NCBI RefSeq assembly: GCF_963259705.1
Contig: NC_081861.1
Span: 109,150,102 to 109,214,101, forward strand
Source of the DNA: Myotis daubentonii
Taxonomy: Eukaryota > Chordata > Mammalia > Chiroptera > Vespertilionidae
DNA length: 64,000 bases
Direction: 5' to 3'
Part shown: positions 33,200 to 44,149 of the stretch, one piece after another
How the letters are laid out: each line of letters starts with the position of its first letter
How positions within the stretch are numbered: position 1 is the stretch's first letter
Position numbers and translations under genes: made by a program
Notes under the pieces: model-generated
The model's input: only the letters and a program-made list of their open reading frames with translations
What the model was told of the DNA's origin: nothing
The model's database searches: none

Positions 33200-35233
33200 C
33201 CATTGTGTAGATGTACCACAGTTTTTTAATCTACTCATCTGCTGATGAGCGCTTAGGCTGTTGTCAAATCTTAGCTATTGTAAATTGTGCTGCTATGAAC
33301 ATAGGGGTGCATATATCCTTTCTGATTGGTGTTTCTGGTCTCTTGGGATATAGTCCTAGAAGTGGGATTACTGGGTCAAATAGGAGTTCCATTTTTAACT
33401 TTCTGAGGAAACCCCATACTGTTTTCCACAGTGGCTGAATCAGTTTGCATTCTCACCAGCAGTGCACAAAGGTTCCTTTTTCTCCACACCTTTGCTAACA
33501 CTTGTCATTTGTTGATTTGTTGATGATAACCATTCTGACAGGTATAAGATGGTACCTCATTTTTGTTTTGATTTGTATCTCTCCCGAAGATTCGTGATTC
33601 TGAGCATGTTTTCATATGTCTCTTGGCCTTCTGTATGTCCTCTTTCAAAAAGTGTCTATTTAGGTCCTTTGCCCATTTTTTGATTGGGTTGTTTATCTTC
33701 CTTTTGTTATGTTGTATGAGTTCCCTGTAAATTTTGGAGATTAAATCCTTATCTGATATAGCATTGGCAAATATGATCTCCCATGTAGTGGGCTTTTTTG
33801 TTGTTTCTTGCTGTGCAGAAGCTTTTTATTTTGATGTAGTCCCATTTGTTTATTTTCTCCTTAGTCTCCATTGCCCTAGGAGGGGAATTGGTGAAGATAT
33901 TGCTATGACACATGTCTGAGATTTTGCTGCCTGTGGAGTCCTCTAATATTTTTTATGGTTTCCCATCTTACATTTAAGTCATTTAACCATTTTGAGTTTG
34001 TTTTGTTGAATGGTGTAAGTTGATGATCCAGTTTCATTTTTTTGCATGTATCTGACCAAATTTCCCAGCACCATTTATTGAAGAGACTTTCTTGACTCCG
34101 TTTTATGATCTTACCTCCTTTGTTAAATATTAATTGGGCATAATGGCTTGGATCAATTTCTGGGTTCTCTGTTATGTTCTGTGGGTCTATATGTCTGTTC
34201 TTGTGCCAGTACCAGGCAGTTTTGAGAACCGTGGCTTTGAGATATAGCTTGATATCTGGTATTGTGATCCTGTTTTTTTTTTTTATTTCAGATGAATTTT
34301 TAGAGAGTTTGTTCTATGTCTGTGAAACCTGCCATTGGTGTTTTAATGTGGATTGCATTGAATCTATATATTGCTTTGGGTAGTATGGACATTTTAATGA
34401 TGTTGATTCCACCAATCCATGAACATGGTATGGTCTTCCATTTGTTTATGTCTTCCTCTGTCTCTTATTTCAATGTCCTGTAGTTTTCTGAGTACAGGTC
34501 TTTTACCACCTTAGTTAAGGTTATTCCTGGGTATCTTAAAATTTTTGTTGCACTGGTAAATGGGATTGCTTTTTTAGTTTCTTTTTCTGTAAGTTCATTA
34601 TTGGGATGTAAAAAAGCCATATATTTCTGGGTGTAATTTTTGTATACTTTTACATTGCTGAACTCATTTATTAAGTCTAGTGGTTTTTTGATGGAGTCTT
34701 TGGGGTTTTTCTATGTACAGTATCATGTCATCTGTGAATAATGGTAGTTTTACTTCTTTTCCTATTAGGATGTCTTTTATTTCTTCTTATTGTCTGATAG
34801 TCATGGCTAACACTTTCAATACTATATCAAACAGGAGTGGTGAAAGTGGGCATCCTTGTCTTGTTCCTGTTCTTAGGTGAGATGCTTTTAGTTTTTGCCC
34901 ATTGAGTATGATATTGGCTGTAGGTTTGTCATATAAAGCTTTTATTATGTTGAGGTATGATCCCTATAGTCCCACTTTGCTGAGAGTTTTTATCAAGAAA
35001 GCATGTTGGATTATGTCAAATGTTTTTTTCTGCATTGATTGATATGAATATATGATTTTTGTCTCTCAATTTGTCTATGTGATGTATCACATTTATTGAT
35101 TTGTCGATATTGTACCATCCTTGCATCCCCAGAATAAATCCCACTTGGTCATGGTGTATGATCTATCTAATGTACTGCTGGATATGATTTGCTGGAATTT
35201 TGTTGAGAATTTTAGCATCTATGTTCATCAAGG
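33200..35233 (-). pseudogene. L1 ORF2 C-terminal half
   Basis: Colinear L1 ORF2 sequence covers the RT palm and thumb and the C-terminus. The region rc to catgtcatctgtgaataa (34724-34741) encodes the FTDD form of the RT active-site motif. Frames are broken by stops and indels (longest pieces about 75 codons). EN and early RT are deleted. Confidence 0.85.
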
Positions 35234-35248
35234 ATCTTTTTTCCTACC

Positions 35249-35449
35249 TTAGGTATTTTTTTCTACCTTGTCTTCTAGCTCACTTATGTGGTCCTCAGCT
35301 TCTTCTAGTCTACTGTTGATGCTTTCTATTGTGTTCTTTATTAGAGCTATGTCATTCTTCATTTCTTTTTGGTTCTTCTTCATTTCCTCTTGATTCTTAC
35401 ACATGTTGTTGAATTTGTCTTCCATCCTTTTCAATGTCCTTATGATCAT
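35249..35449 (-). pseudogene. L1 ORF1 N-terminal coiled coil
   Basis: A 66-codon frame with heptad-like residues (NTIESINSRLEEAEDHISEL) is the ORF1p coiled coil. The RNA-binding domain that should follow is removed by the junction at 35233/35234. Confidence 0.9.
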
Positions 35450-36202
35450 ATCTCAGAATTCTTTCTCTGACAAATTTCTTGCCTCCATTTAATTTATTTC
35501 ATTTTCTGGTGATTCCTCTTTTTTTTTTGTATGGGGGCGTTTTCTGTGTCTCCCCATTTTGTTCCTCTCAGGATTTCTTGTTATGTGGCTCACTCTCTAC
35601 CACATTGACCAAAATGTACAAAATACAACTCAACAAGACACGACACAGAGGGAACAAAGCACAAATGTCTTCATGACACTGATAACCCCAAATAAAGGTG
35701 AACACCAGAGAAAAGAGAATTAGGGGAGAATAAAGTGCAAACATGATATTGAGAAAAGGCAAAAGGTAAGAGAATAGAAAAAGAAGAAAAAAGAAGGGGA
35801 AAAATATACTTATATGGTGATAAAACTCCACAAAACCAACAAATTAACCTAAAGATGCAAACAATGAATACTAAGAAAACAAGGAGGGAAGCTGAATATG
35901 AAGAGGTAGAGCTTATTTCCAGATGGTAAGGTAAAATAATTGAATGAATGGGGGAATGGTCACGATTCATTATAAAGGAGGTAGAAAGAGAATGAGTGTA
36001 TAAGAAGAAAAGTAAAAAACAAAATACTCAATAAAAATGAAATAATATTAATTAAATGTAGTAATAAGTAAAAATAATAATAAGTAAATATATATATATA
36101 TATTAGAGGCCTGGTGCACAAAATTCATGCATGGGGGGGTGGTACCCTCAACCCAGCCTGCACATTCTCTAATTTTGGACCCCTTGGGGGTGTCTGACTG
36201 CC

Positions 36203-36255
36203 GGTTTAGGCCCGATCCTAAAGATCCTAAAGATCCTAAAGATCGGGCCTAAACC
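36203..36255. repeat. 15-bp perfect stem around an AAAGATCCTA tandem
   Basis: GGTTTAGGCCCGATC (36203-36217) pairs with GATCGGGCCTAAACC (36241-36255). The loop is made of decamer copies of ctaaagatc type. The same stem in weaker form occurs at 25889 and around 18255-18290. Confidence 0.9.
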
Positions 36256-36316
36256 AGCAGTTGGACATCCCTCTCACAATCCTGGACTGCTGCCTCCTAA
36301 TCATTCACCTGCCTGC

Positions 36317-36485
36317 CTGCCTGGTTGCCCCTAACTGCCCCCCTCGCTGGCCTGGTCATCCCTTACTGCCCCCTTCTGCTGGCCTGGTCAACCCTAACTC
36401 CACCCCTGCTGGCCTAGTCACCCCCAACTGTCCCCCATGCTGGTCTGGTCACCCCCAATGGCCCACCATGCTGGCCTGGTTGCCC
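36317..36485. repeat. Minisatellite of about 31 bp, 5-6 copies
   Basis: The phrase ctggcctggtca (with variants) starts at about 36317, 36347, 36379, 36409, 36440 and 36471. Units are diverged, so the array is not recent. The counterpart array is in the Helitron at 25624. Confidence 0.85.
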
Positions 36486-36744
36486 CACACAACCTGCTTG
36501 TTGAGTTGTTTGGTCATCCCTCACTAATTCCCCTGACATCCTGGTCATAGGCAGCCATCTTGTGAGGGCGTAATAGTCAAATTGCATATTACCTCTTTAT
36601 TATATAGGATATATTTATATCTACCCTAATAAAAAAAACATGCAAATTGGTGTCACTCTGCTATGCCCACCAGCCAATTAGAGTGACTATGCAAATTAAC
36701 CTAACAAAGATGGCAGTTGACTTGCATATGCATGTGTGGAGTTA

Positions 36745-36788
36745 AGACTGAAGACTGAAGACTGAAGACTGAAGACTGAAGACTGAAG
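36745..36788. repeat. GACTGAA heptamer array
   Basis: Six consecutive perfect copies of the 7-bp unit lie directly before the hairpin inside the Helitron. Confidence 0.97.
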
Positions 36789-36832
36789 AGGCTTGGCTTC
36801 TCTGCTGTGGCTGCAGCAGAGAAGCCAAGCCT
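36789..36832. repeat. Perfect 19-bp inverted repeat with 6-base loop
   Basis: AGGCTTGGCTTCTCTGCTG (36789-36807) and its exact complement (36814-36832) are separated by tggctg. Transcribed, it would fold into a small hairpin on either strand. Whether it is expressed or processed is unknown. Confidence 0.95.
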
Positions 36833-38948
36833 CACTGAGGCTTGACCAAAAGCCTGGGTCCTGGGTCCTGGAGGAAAACCGGTAGCGGCAGCCAGGGGAT
36901 GGAAGGCCTATTATATGAATCTCTTCATATATATATGAAAAAAAAAATTCCCCTTTAATCTATCTATCTACATATTCATCTATTTTTGGAAAAGGAAAAT
37001 AGAGTAGAGAGCAGATAAGCCTGAGTTTGGTGAGTGAAACTAATTAAACTATTAGTAGAAAAATCAAGCAAGGAGAGGAAAAACAAAAGCATAAAATAAA
37101 AAACAAAAATACAAACTAACAAATGATCAAACAAACAACTAGAAAAGAGAATTGGCTAGTGAAGAAAGAGAAAATAGAAGGGCGTATGGACTTGGAGCAG
37201 GGGAGAGGAAAGTAGATATATGAGTAAGCCAACAGAGTTTACTATAATAGTAATGCATCAATAAAGCAGATAAAAAAGATAAATTTTTAACAAGGAGTAA
37301 AAAGAAAGGAGAGAGAAAAACTAAAGCAGAAACAGGAGAAGGGAAACAGGATGAAAAGGGGGAGGAGTGAGAAAGAAAGTGTTGGCATAAAGGAAAAAAA
37401 TGAGATTGAGTAGAATAATGATAAAAAATAAAAATATAAATAGAATGTAGAACATTAATCCAAAGTAATAAAATATAATAAATGAAAATAATTAAAATAA
37501 AGAAAAGAGAAAAAAAAACTGTTTCTGAAGTAAACATAAAAAATAAAAAAGTGGAGTAGTGAAGTTTGTTCACTTCAGCTGAGTTTTAATGTTCAATGGG
37601 GACTAGTTTAAGGCCGATCTCTTCTGTTCTGTCTTCCATGTCTCAGTTTCCTGTTAGGTAGTCAGCACTGCTGAAGTTCCCGTCTATCCACCACTCTTCT
37701 GCTTCAGACACTACAGCCTTGGTTTCAAGCAGGCAGGGTCAACCTGCCTGCTTTTTTTTCTTCCTGCTTTCAGTTATTTACACAAGCATCAACTAGTATT
37801 TGTGATATGGCCTCTAGGTGGCAGTGTTTCTGTATTATTTTCCAGGACCAAATGGTCCCTCAACCCAATCCCTGGGGGCTCCCTGGGGGTATTTCGAATC
37901 CTTGTTTCCCTGCTGAGCTCAAGGCTGGGGTGCGGCTGCACTGCTAGGAGGTGCCTGGTCTTCAGGAGAAAAAAATCTCTGTTCCGCATTGGAGGGATCG
38001 GACTGTCCCAGAGCTGACTTCCTGATCTCCTCTTCCTATTTTGCTCCCCAACTTACACTAAACCACCTTCCCACGCACCACAGCCTATGTGAGTGTTTGT
38101 AATTGAAAGATCCAATGCACTGGGTTTAGGGAGTAAAAGCAAGGAAAATATAGACAGAGCAACTGCGCCGCTGTGTGTCTTTCTCCCCCCAGTACGGTGC
38201 AGCAGGTGCAGAACTTCTGGCTGCCTTTCTGGGCACAGTCTCCCATGGCTGTGGGCTTAGATCTAGAATCCCCCACTACCAGCAGCCCTGTGGACCCCCT
38301 TCCACAGTTGAGCACTACATGTGTCCCCAAGGGATGCAGAGTTGGTGCAGCGCAGTCTCCCTCTGACCCTCTAGTGACCCTGCTGTGCATATTTCTCCAC
38401 CCAGCCTGGTTCTCAGATCTCAACTCTCTAGGCAATTGCTGGCCTTTCTGGCCACGGATTGTCTCACCAGCTGTGTTTAATTCACCAATTCCAGGTGGAT
38501 GTTATTTAACTCAGATGTTTCTTCTATCTGTTCCATGAGACGGCACAGGACCCGTCTGACTATTTGGCGGCCATTTTGTCTCCCCCTGGACAAACTTTTT
38601 AGGAGCTCACAGTCGGGGAGTCTGGAGTCTTGGTGTTCATGGGTTCTCAGCTGATGCAGCTGGTCCCTGGCTGGTGTGGCTGTAGGGTCCAGGGTGGTGT
38701 CCAAGGTTTCCCTGGTTAGAGGTGAGGCTGGGCTCTCAGTCACAGTCGCTCTGGCTGCCCTGGGAGATTGCAGTGGTAGTAGAGGCTGCCCGGCCATGGG
38801 AGCCTGGTCCACCAGCCCCCAACAGTTCTGTGGAATATAACTGTCCCTCACTCACAGACACTCCCCGCACGTGCACACACTCTCCTTTTGCTCTCTCACT
38901 CACACTCTCTCCCTCACTGCTGTCCTGTCGGCAGCCATCTTGGATCTC

Positions 38949-39298
38949 CCTGAGCATCTTTTCATGTATTTTTTTTTTTTGCCATCCTTGTATATTTGGG
39001 AAACTATTTAGATCCTTTGTCATTTTTTATTGTGTTAATTTTTTCATTATTAAGTTTATATATGCCTAATACAGTTATTTTTGAATATTTTATCTCAGTT
39101 TTTGAATTGCCTTTTCATTTTTAAAACAGTGTCTAAGAATCAAAGTTTTTATTTTGATGAAACACAATTTATAATTTTTAAAGGATTATGGTTTTTCATT
39201 TTATCTAAAAAATTTTTACCTAATCCAGGGTTACAAGATTTTGTATGTATTGCTCTAAAATATTTTATAATGTTTTGTTTTACTATAGGTCTATTATA
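38949..39298 (-). mobile_element. Old L1M fragment, right part of the split host element
   Basis: Antisense L1: gagcatcttttcatgtattt, gatcctttgtcattttttat, gttttgatgaaacaca type blocks and acctaatccagggttaca. It continues the element that stops at 32814. Confidence 0.75.
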
Positions 39299-39690
39299 TT
39301 AGTTTGCTATGGCTATCATGGCAAAGTACCACAAATAGGCTGTTTCAAGAGCAGAACTTAATGTTTTGACAGTTCTGAAGGTTGGAAGCCTAAAATCCAG
39401 GTGTGAACAAAGTTCATTCCATTTGAAGGTTGTGAAGGAATGAGATCATTTCATGTTTGTCTTCTTGTTATGTATATATCCTTCTTTGTATATCTCTGTA
39501 CATGCCTCCATGTCCAACTTCCCCCCTTTTATAGGATACCAGTTATATTGAATGAGAGGCCATTCTAATTACCTTATTTTAACTAAATTACCTCTATAAA
39601 GACCTCTTCTCCAAACAAGTTCATTATTTTAAGGTACTATAGATTTGGACTTCAACACATGAATTGGGGAGGCACATTAAATACATAACA
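39299..39690 (-). mobile_element. MaLR (ERVL-type) LTR, antisense
   Basis: On the minus strand it starts TGTTATGTATTTAATGTG, contains ttcatgtgttgaagtcc, and ends with sequence rc to attagtttgctatggc. This order is typical of MLT1/MST-type LTRs. Old and non-coding. The internal region follows on its right, so this is the 3' LTR. Confidence 0.75.
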
Positions 39691-40190
39691 TTCTGCTTTC
39701 TCCTCTCCCTGAATTCATGTCCTTCTCCCATGGAAAGCACATTCACTCCCCTCCCAACTTCTCCAAACTCTAACTCCCATATAACCTCTAAATCACATCT
39801 ATATTGGCTATGGGTGAGACTCTGAGAATGATTCATCTTGTGCATCAAAATTCCTCTCCAGCCATGACCATATGAAACCAGAAAGCAAGTTATCTGCTTC
39901 CGAATACAAGGGTGGGAGAGGCATAGGATGGACATTCTTTCCTATTCCAAAAGGGAGAAATCAAGGGAAGAAAGAGTTCAGTGGTTCACAAGCAAGTCAG
40001 AAATGTAGCAGGGGCAATTCAATTAGATTTTAAGGCTTGAGAATAATCCCTTTTGGCTCTACCCTCTGTCCTCTGGGCCCAAAGGTTGGTCATCCATCCC
40101 TCATTCCTGGATAATGGTCCCACTCCCTCAACCTGCACTCTCTTAGCATGAGGAGGCAGTGTTTGAATTTATATGTTATTTTTTAAAATG
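39691..40190 (-). mobile_element. MaLR internal region remnant
   Basis: Blocks such as aattcatgtccttctcccat, tgggtgagactctgagaatg, ggcataggatggacattc and ccaaaagggagaaatcaagg resemble MaLR (THE1/MST-type) internal sequence next to the LTR. It has no coding capacity; these elements are ancient non-autonomous retrovirus-like relics. Confidence 0.65.
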
Positions 40191-40204
40191 TTGCACCTAA
40201 ATAT

Positions 40205-41090
40205 TTTTCCCCAAGATTCCTGTCTCCTGGTTGTTCAAACACAAGTTTAGGTACTGTCCTGAAAATATTTGAAGATGTAAGGTTACTAATTAGCTGAGTT
40301 TAAAATAGGGGGATTATTCTGGATTATCTTGATGAGCCTAAAGCAATCATATTATTCATTAAAATATTATTAGGAAAGCAGAATTATCAGAGAGATGTAG
40401 AGGAAGAGAAATTCAAAAGAGATAACACAGAAGGGATAGTCGGAGATATCCCAAGCATGAGAAATATCGGAAACACTGTTGCTGGTTTTGAGATACAGTG
40501 GGGCCTTGACTTACGAGTTTAATTCATTCCGTGATGAAGCTCCTAACTCAAATTACTCGTATGTCAAATCAAAAAGTGAACGAGTGAGACACGTGATGCT
40601 GGGCTGATGTTGTGGCGTTCACTGTGACGTTTGCTGCGCTAACTAGCAGTAGGGTATCTGAAGCTGGCTCATAACCTGAATTTTAGCTCGCAACTCAAAG
40701 CAAAAAATTGGCTGAGAGACGGCTCATATCTCGAAAAACTCGTTAGTTGGGACACTCGTAAGTCAAGGCCCCACTGTATAGGGAACCCTGTGTGAAGACT
40801 GAAGAGAAGCCTTTGGGAGCTAAAGGTAACCATTGGCTGACAGCAAGGCAAAAATAAAGGGGAGGGGTCTCATTCTTATTACTGCAAAACCTTAATTTAA
40901 ATAACCTAAATGATCTTGGAAGTTAATTCTTCCCCAGAGCCTTAAGTAATAAATTCAATCCTCTGACATCTTTATTCCAGCCCTATAAGTCTGGTGCCAG
41001 ACTTCTGACCTACAGGAACTGGGAAATAATAAATTTGTGTCATTTTAGGATGCTAAACCTGTGCAATTTGGTATAGTAGCAATACAAAAC
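40205..41090 (+). mobile_element. MLT-type LTR, sense, with MITE inside
   Basis: The left part has ctggattatcttgatgagcc; the right part has agacttctgacctacaggaa, ataataaatttgtgtcattt and a closing agtagcaatacaaaac. This is the usual order in MLT1-like LTRs. Without the 281-bp MITE it is about 600 bp. The family name is tentative. Confidence 0.6.
40496..40776. mobile_element. Tc1/mariner-type MITE, 281 bp
   Basis: The left end CAGTGGGGCCTTGACTTACG and the right end CGTAAGTCAAGGCCCCACTG are perfect inverted repeats over 20 bp. TA flanks both sides (40494-40495, 40777-40778). The interior keeps partly palindromic blocks (ctcgtatgtc, ctcgttagttggg). No transposase is present. Confidence 0.92.
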
Positions 41091-41624
41091 TATGCATTTC
41101 TGTTTTAATAATTTCCATTTTCTTCAATTAGTTATTGTGCATTTAATGGTATGTTAAAGGTCACAAAATAATTAGAATAGTATTGTTATATTTTTAGAAA
41201 AGTTTATGAATAAGTTGAAGCAATTTAATACTTTACATATTTAGTAAAATAAAACATATATTCTAAACCTGAAAACTGATCTAAACTCCTCTTCTGACAG
41301 ATTAATTAACTAAGATGTAAAAAATTCAGAGACGCAGTGACAGACAAATAACCAGATAGTGGGAAAGCCAACTTTACAATATAAGGTCTTTCTCCCTGCA
41401 TTTTAGGTAAGGAAAAAAATAGTGCTATTTTAGGCAAAATGTTCATAAAGTATTCATAAAAGAATGTAGGATGAAATTGTTGGGAATAATTTCATGGGAT
41501 AAGACTGAAGCAGTTACTAAATGATGAGTATGATTTACGTAGTTCAAAAAATGTAAAAATTTAGATACAGAAATGAGCCTGGAATATTAGAAGAAGTATA
41601 AGAACTGAATTTGGACAGTAGATT
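41091..41624. other. Unassigned non-coding stretch
   Basis: AT-rich DNA between an LTR and a SINE with no recognisable feature. Confidence 0.5.
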
Positions 41625-41639
41625 AAGAATTATAGAGGT

Positions 41640-41857
41640 GCCCTAACCGGTTTGGTTCAGTAGATAGAGCTTTGGCCTGTGGACTGAAAGGTCCCAGGTT
41701 TGATTCCAGTCTGGGGCATGTACCTTGGTTGCGGGCACATCCCCAGTAGGAGGTGTGCAGGAGGCAGCTGAACAATGGTTCTCTCTCATCAATGTTTCTA
41801 ACTCTCTATCCCTCTCCCTTCCTCTCTGTAAAAAGTCAATAAAATATATTTTTAAAA
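41640..41857 (+). mobile_element. VES SINE
   Basis: Complete SINE: aaccggtttggttcagtaga (A box), a B-box-like ggtttgattcc, the VES body and tail aatcaat/aaaatatattt. A perfect 15-bp duplication aagaattatagaggt lies at 41625-41639 and 41858-41872, so the insertion is fairly recent. Confidence 0.97.
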
Positions 41858-41872
41858 AAGAATTATAGAGGT

Positions 41873-42239
41873 AAAACATGAAGGCAGGATTAATAACTTT
41901 GAAAATCAGGGAGGTTTGTAGTTTATTCTGAAGGCTATAAGAGTATCTGAAAATAAATCATTTCTGATAATAGAACCATTGATTATAAGTATTTTACTAC
42001 CTTGACAATTAGATAGTAATATAAGGACTGAGAAATTAATATTTATAGAAGCATTATTTTATGCAAATTGTGCTTAAAGTCAATTTAAACCCCTTAAGTA
42101 GAATATTCATGGACACCTTAATTGTAATGTGTACTACTCATGGTCTCAATTTTATTGGAAAAATTTGAAGTTGAGAGAATTTGCTTGTCAGCTATTTGTG
42201 ATAACAGAGTAATGAAAGTAAAATAGTATTACCTGCAAT
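41873..42239. other. Unassigned non-coding stretch
   Basis: AT-rich sequence without classifiable features. Confidence 0.5.
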
Positions 42240-42430
42240 GTCTTGGTGCTGGAAAGCCATTTTGGAAACTGTTTAGTTTAACCCTCTTATATTTCAGATC
42301 AGGCTACAAGACACACATATGGAATTGTGACTTGACTAAGTTTACAGAAAGAATCAGTGTCAAAGCCAGGACTAGCATTCATGTGTTCTGACTGGCAGGC
42401 AAATGTATGTTCTTCTATACCATTCCTGCT
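42240..42430 (-). mobile_element. MIR-type SINE fossil
   Basis: On plus, ttagtttaaccctcttatat, the altered acagatgagg region, tgacttgactaagtttac and aaagccaggactagcatt follow the reverse complement of MIR-type consensus. Strongly diverged. Confidence 0.6.
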
Positions 42431-44149
42431 GGGAAAATGTTAGTAGTTCACAAAATCCTAATTTTCAAATTAATGATCACAGGACAAATTACTTCCTCTG
42501 AGGTAAAGGCCAGTCAAATTCTCCCAGTGCATATTATTTCTCAGATACTTCTCAAAGTTCTTTGATTCTGTTTTTCTTTTGGAAATAATTCACTATTAAA
42601 TGATCTATAGGTACATAGAAGAATTAACATATTATTTAAATACTCCAACTTATCCCTAAGAAATATATTTTCCCTTGAAGGAAGAATAGAAGAAGCAAAG
42701 AAACTATTTATTTGGAACTTGCTGTATTATCAATCTCTATGCAGCAGTGTTAGAGCTTATGTTATCCCAGTTAGTTTTAAAAGATAGGCATATTTTTACT
42801 CATTGTTCTAGGACTTGAAATCGTTTCTTAAAGATTCATAATACCATCAGGAAATTCAACTTTATAACTGATATACATTTTTTCAATGTTGTTTTCCTTA
42901 CTAAACATCTAGGTTTATGCATGGGGATTTGAATGTATGTTCACATGACTAAGTAGTGCAATATATTTTGTTATATAAAATCTTTTAAACTTGCAAGCTC
43001 TTTAATTTTTAATACAGACACTTCATGGTCATTCATCAGCTAAATTATAAGCTTTATCCTTTTAGAAGTTTTCTGTTTTAAGTAATCTGTATTTTAAAAA
43101 ATCTATGTCACTGAGATGGGAAGCCTTCAGGAAGGTCTTTTCTACTTTTCAGCTTTTGTCAGTGCTGTTGTTCCTCTTACTCTCAGCTTTCTCTCCAACT
43201 GTGTATCTCTTATATATATTCTGTACTGACTACTGCTTCTACCACCTTTGTATTTCAGTGCTTGAATGTACATAAATACTCTCATCTTTACACCATTTCT
43301 CTTTAAATCATTATCCTATTACTACCTACTATGAAACCTATTATTACTTTTTTCATCTAAGAATAAAATATCATCTTGTTTGGTAAACTCAATAGGCAAT
43401 GACTTCCCAGTGGAGTATAACAATTGCTCAGTGGGTAACTTCTTGAATTTGGGAAGGTAAAATAAATTGCTTCCAGTTTTTAGTTTTATCTGCCTTGGAA
43501 GTTCCTCATAATTTTAAAAAATGATTACTTATTGAGTTATCTGGATTCTAGTGCTTACTGACAATAAGATATTATCACTGATGCTTTTTTGCCAGATGGT
43601 GTGGTCCCTTGATAGCTCTTATAAAATATAATATGTAAGCATATGTATCAATAATTTAAGACCCATGGCATGAATCTGTCACATGGCCTGTTCCATCTGG
43701 GGCAGATCCTTCTATTTTCCTACTTAAAACCTAATTCCTAAAATGTAGCTCAGCCTATTTCTCCCAAATTCTCATATAATTAATAAAGGAAAGGTGCAGA
43801 ATATGCTTTTGGGTATAAATTAATATTGTCTTATGACAAACATTACTGTGCACATGTGCATTCAAATATTAAAATGAGCTAACTGTATTACACAGTACAG
43901 CATTCTACCCAAAGACAAACTACAATATAGTAATGTAATTTTCTTAAAGAAACATGTTTACTTTTTCAAGTGAGAAACTTGATGCTGGAGGAAAAAATCT
44001 ATTATTGTTTTTTTTTTTTGTTTTTAAGGATTCTTAACCAAATAACTAACTGTATGGTTTAGATGAATAGATGAATATTCATCACTATTGAACTATAATT
44101 ATGTTAGGGTTCATTAACTTAATTGTAACTCTATAGTGACTGGTAATCT
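42431..44149. other. Largest unassigned stretch (1.7 kb)
   Basis: AT-rich with no transposon ends and no coding signal. A block near 43130 (gggaagccttcagg) recalls L2 sequence but is too short to call. This is the best candidate for single-copy host DNA in the window. Confidence 0.5.

Larger units (their letters stand above)
36103..36609 (-). mobile_element. Helitron with minisatellite and stem-loop, 507 bp
   Basis: Minus-strand 5' TCCTATATAATAAAGAGG; the 3' end reads CTAA (plus ttag) instead of CTAG, with hairpin at gtgcacaaaattcatgca. Flanks A (36102) and T (36610). It carries a tandem of about 31 bp and a long stem-loop. It is the same subfamily as 25624 in the opposite orientation and lies in an L1 5'UTR. 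Confidence 0.93.
36620..36938 (+). mobile_element. Helitron of a second subfamily, 3' end lost
   Basis: It starts TCTACCCTAATAA after A (36619) with atgcaaattggtgtcactct, a second HeliBat-like subfamily. Near the end ggaaggcctattat is kept, but the palindrome and CTAG are replaced by TA-rich sequence (atgaatctcttcatatatat). A heptamer array and a perfect hairpin lie in the middle. Confidence 0.8.
32815..38948 (-). mobile_element. L1 with both termini but an internal deletion
   Basis: The 3' end with A-rich tail lies at about 32815 and the 5' terminus (ggatctcc) at about 38948. Both are flanked by a similar ctgagca-ct sequence within one older L1M, so this is a single insertion. From the right: 5'UTR (38948-35520, with two Helitrons), ORF1 N-terminus (about 35500-35250), an abrupt junction at 35233/35234, then ORF2 from the RT middle to its end (35233-33200) and the 3'UTR. 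The missing part equals about 2.3 kb of the copy at 51.6-53.9 kb. Confidence 0.85.

Noticed and set aside
36317..36485. CRISPR-like array of repeats about 31 bp apart
   Set aside because: There are no constant repeats separated by unique spacers; units are contiguous and diverged, within a Helitron of a mammalian genome.
39299..41090. An intact endogenous retrovirus
   Set aside because: Only MaLR-type LTR and non-coding internal relics are seen; no gag, pol or env frame is present.
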